The notes under the pieces are model-generated. The model ran no database searches. It had not been told where the DNA came from and saw nothing but the letters and a program-made list of their open reading frames with translations. A DNA stretch of 64,000 nucleotides from Cheilinus undulatus (Eukaryota; Chordata; Actinopteri; Labriformes; Labridae), in contig NC_054877.1 of the NCBI RefSeq assembly GCF_018320785.1, positions 24,038,329 to 24,102,328 on the forward strand, written 5' to 3'. Below are positions 63,078-64,000 of the stretch, one piece after another (the first letter of the stretch is position 1; each line of letters begins with the position of its first letter). The position numbers and the translations under genes are program-made.

Positions 63078-63546
63078 TTCTTTAAATCAAGCTTATTTCC
63101 TTCATACAATCACAGTCATGTCAGCTGGAGTAACCATTTTTGCCAATATTTTATAGTAATTCTCAGTCTGCCTCGTGGGCACTACCATCAAACCACAATG
63201 GTGTTTTAAGATATAAAAATACAAACAACTATCAGGTGCAGAATTACAAAAAACCCTCATCTTAAAATAAATACAGTATAAAACGCTTGCATATATCGGT
63301 TCTAGACTTTATCAAGTCTAGCCTACAGCGCCCTCTTGTGGCGCAACATCAAAAATGTAACTGAGCTGAAAAATGATCAGGAATAAAAGTTACAGCGCAA
63401 ACACCTGCTTCTGTCTCCTAAAGGGGAAAAACATCAAATCAAAAGTGCCTGTGTCCAGAACTACAGTTGATGTATCTGATGTTTACAGTAGAAACAGCAG
63501 CGTCATTCACACACATCAACTACCACTAACTAACTACAAAGTGCTC

Positions 63547-63732
63547 TCAGTGGATGTAACCTCTGTACTCCAGCAGCAGGTAGTTCTTGATGAATGTGGG
63601 CAGCTCCAGTTTAGGGACCACTTTGTGAACTCGCCTCTCCAGGTATTTTCTGATTCTGCAGCGAGCCAAGTGCTGCAGGGAGCGTGGAGTCATGGCCAAG
63701 GAGAAGATGGACTCATAGAAGTCTTTGTGCTC
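63547..63732 (-). CDS. asb10: last coding exon of an ankyrin-repeat/SOCS-box gene, most likely asb10
   Basis: ASB proteins are substrate-recognition subunits of Cullin5-Elongin B/C ubiquitin ligases; the SOCS box binds Elongin C and Cul5. The exon encodes 61 residues and a TGA stop at 63549-63547. The - strand acceptor is GGTTTGTCCAACAG, ending at 63733. The peptide contains MTPRSLQHLARCRIRKYLER, a SOCS-box BC-box type sequence (SLxHLxRxxIR), then HKVVPKLELPTFIKNYLLLE, whose LxLP resembles the Cul5-box. The ankyrin exons would lie to the right, outside the window. Position next to gbx1 in the same orientation argues for asb10; asb18, its paralogue beside gbx2, is the alternative and cannot be fully excluded from 61 residues. 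Confidence 0.78.
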   Translation of the reverse strand, partial: EHKDFYESIFSLAMTPRSLQHLARCRIRKYLERRVHKVVPKLELPTFIKNYLLLEYRGYIH

Positions 63733-64000
63733 CTGTTGGACAAACCCCAGCAAAAATGGAACAGATAATTGAGAAAATAAATTTTCTTTAATAAGCTTTG
63801 TACTTTTGAAGATATCAGCCCTTGAGAGGTAAATAATCCAACTACAGTATAATAATCCTACACAACCTGAGAATGAATATTTAATTTCTACAATTTGAAT
63901 TATTTTTGTAGAACTTCTTATTAAAAACATAAAAAATGATTCTGAATTTAAAGGAACAGGTGTCCAGGATAATGTAGCAATTATTTATCAATCAAGAAAC

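Larger units (their letters stand above)
61069..63546 (-). other. gbx1 5' leader and upstream region, then the asb10 3' flank
   Basis: The stretch next to the gbx1 ATG (61069-61640) is C/T-rich with a GA microsatellite near 61392-61407, and probably holds the 5'UTR and promoter; I could not fix a TATA box or start site. 61700-62010 and 62180-62370 are unique sequence with TAAT motifs. 62380-63300 is AT-rich and contains the likely asb10 3'UTR end near 63072. Confidence 0.6.

Overview
This is vertebrate genomic DNA, almost certainly from a teleost fish and probably a percomorph. Evidence: spliced genes with GT/AG introns, Tc1-like transposons, tRNA-derived SINEs and hAT-like non-autonomous elements of the kinds typical of fish, dinucleotide microsatellites, and exon sequences closest to fish forms. 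There are no prokaryotic operons, CRISPR arrays or replication origins.

Three genes are supported. (1) The 3' half of agap3, an ArfGAP with GTPase-like, split PH and ankyrin domains, runs on the + strand from before position 1 to its stop at 42007. Seven coding exons are visible: 2011-2160, 8419-8574, 22728-22882, 23373-23463, 26704-26926, 40053-40308 and 41771-42007. They encode the last 421 residues and join in one reading frame. A long 3'UTR probably follows, to about 46.47 kb. (2) The whole coding region of gbx1, a homeobox gene, lies on the - strand in two exons (60618-61068 and 59389-59903; 321 aa). (3) The last coding exon of an asb gene, most likely asb10, lies on the - strand (63547-63732) and carries the SOCS box. 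The order agap3(+), gbx1(-), asb10(-) matches the human 7q36 block AGAP3-GBX1-ASB10. The paralogous block AGAP1-GBX2-ASB18 was considered and rejected on protein sequence.

Region by region: 1-42 kb is agap3 exons separated by introns of up to 14 kb. The introns hold a decayed Tc1 element (9.8-11.3 kb), SINE remnants, a LINE fragment, hAT-like elements, microsatellites, and several repeat-free patches rich in TAAT/ATTA that look like regulatory elements, possibly for gbx1. 42-46.5 kb is the probable agap3 3'UTR, which contains a TIR-bounded insertion and two Pumilio-type sites. 46.5-59 kb is intergenic. It is dominated by a huge, nearly perfect inverted repeat (two 2,156-bp arms around a 392-bp spacer, 48839-53542), with a diverged third copy of part of the arm at 47.63-47.94 kb and a second decayed Tc1 element at 53.9-54.7 kb. 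59-61.1 kb is gbx1, 61.1-63.5 kb is the gap between gbx1 and asb10, and 63.5-64 kb is the asb10 end.

The genes do not form a pathway. AGAP3 is an Arf regulator, GBX1 a neural-patterning transcription factor and the ASB protein a ubiquitin-ligase adaptor. Their linkage is an ancient conserved neighbourhood, most likely held together by gbx1 regulatory DNA. The most unusual structure is the inverted repeat. I saw no evidence of an undescribed gene system.
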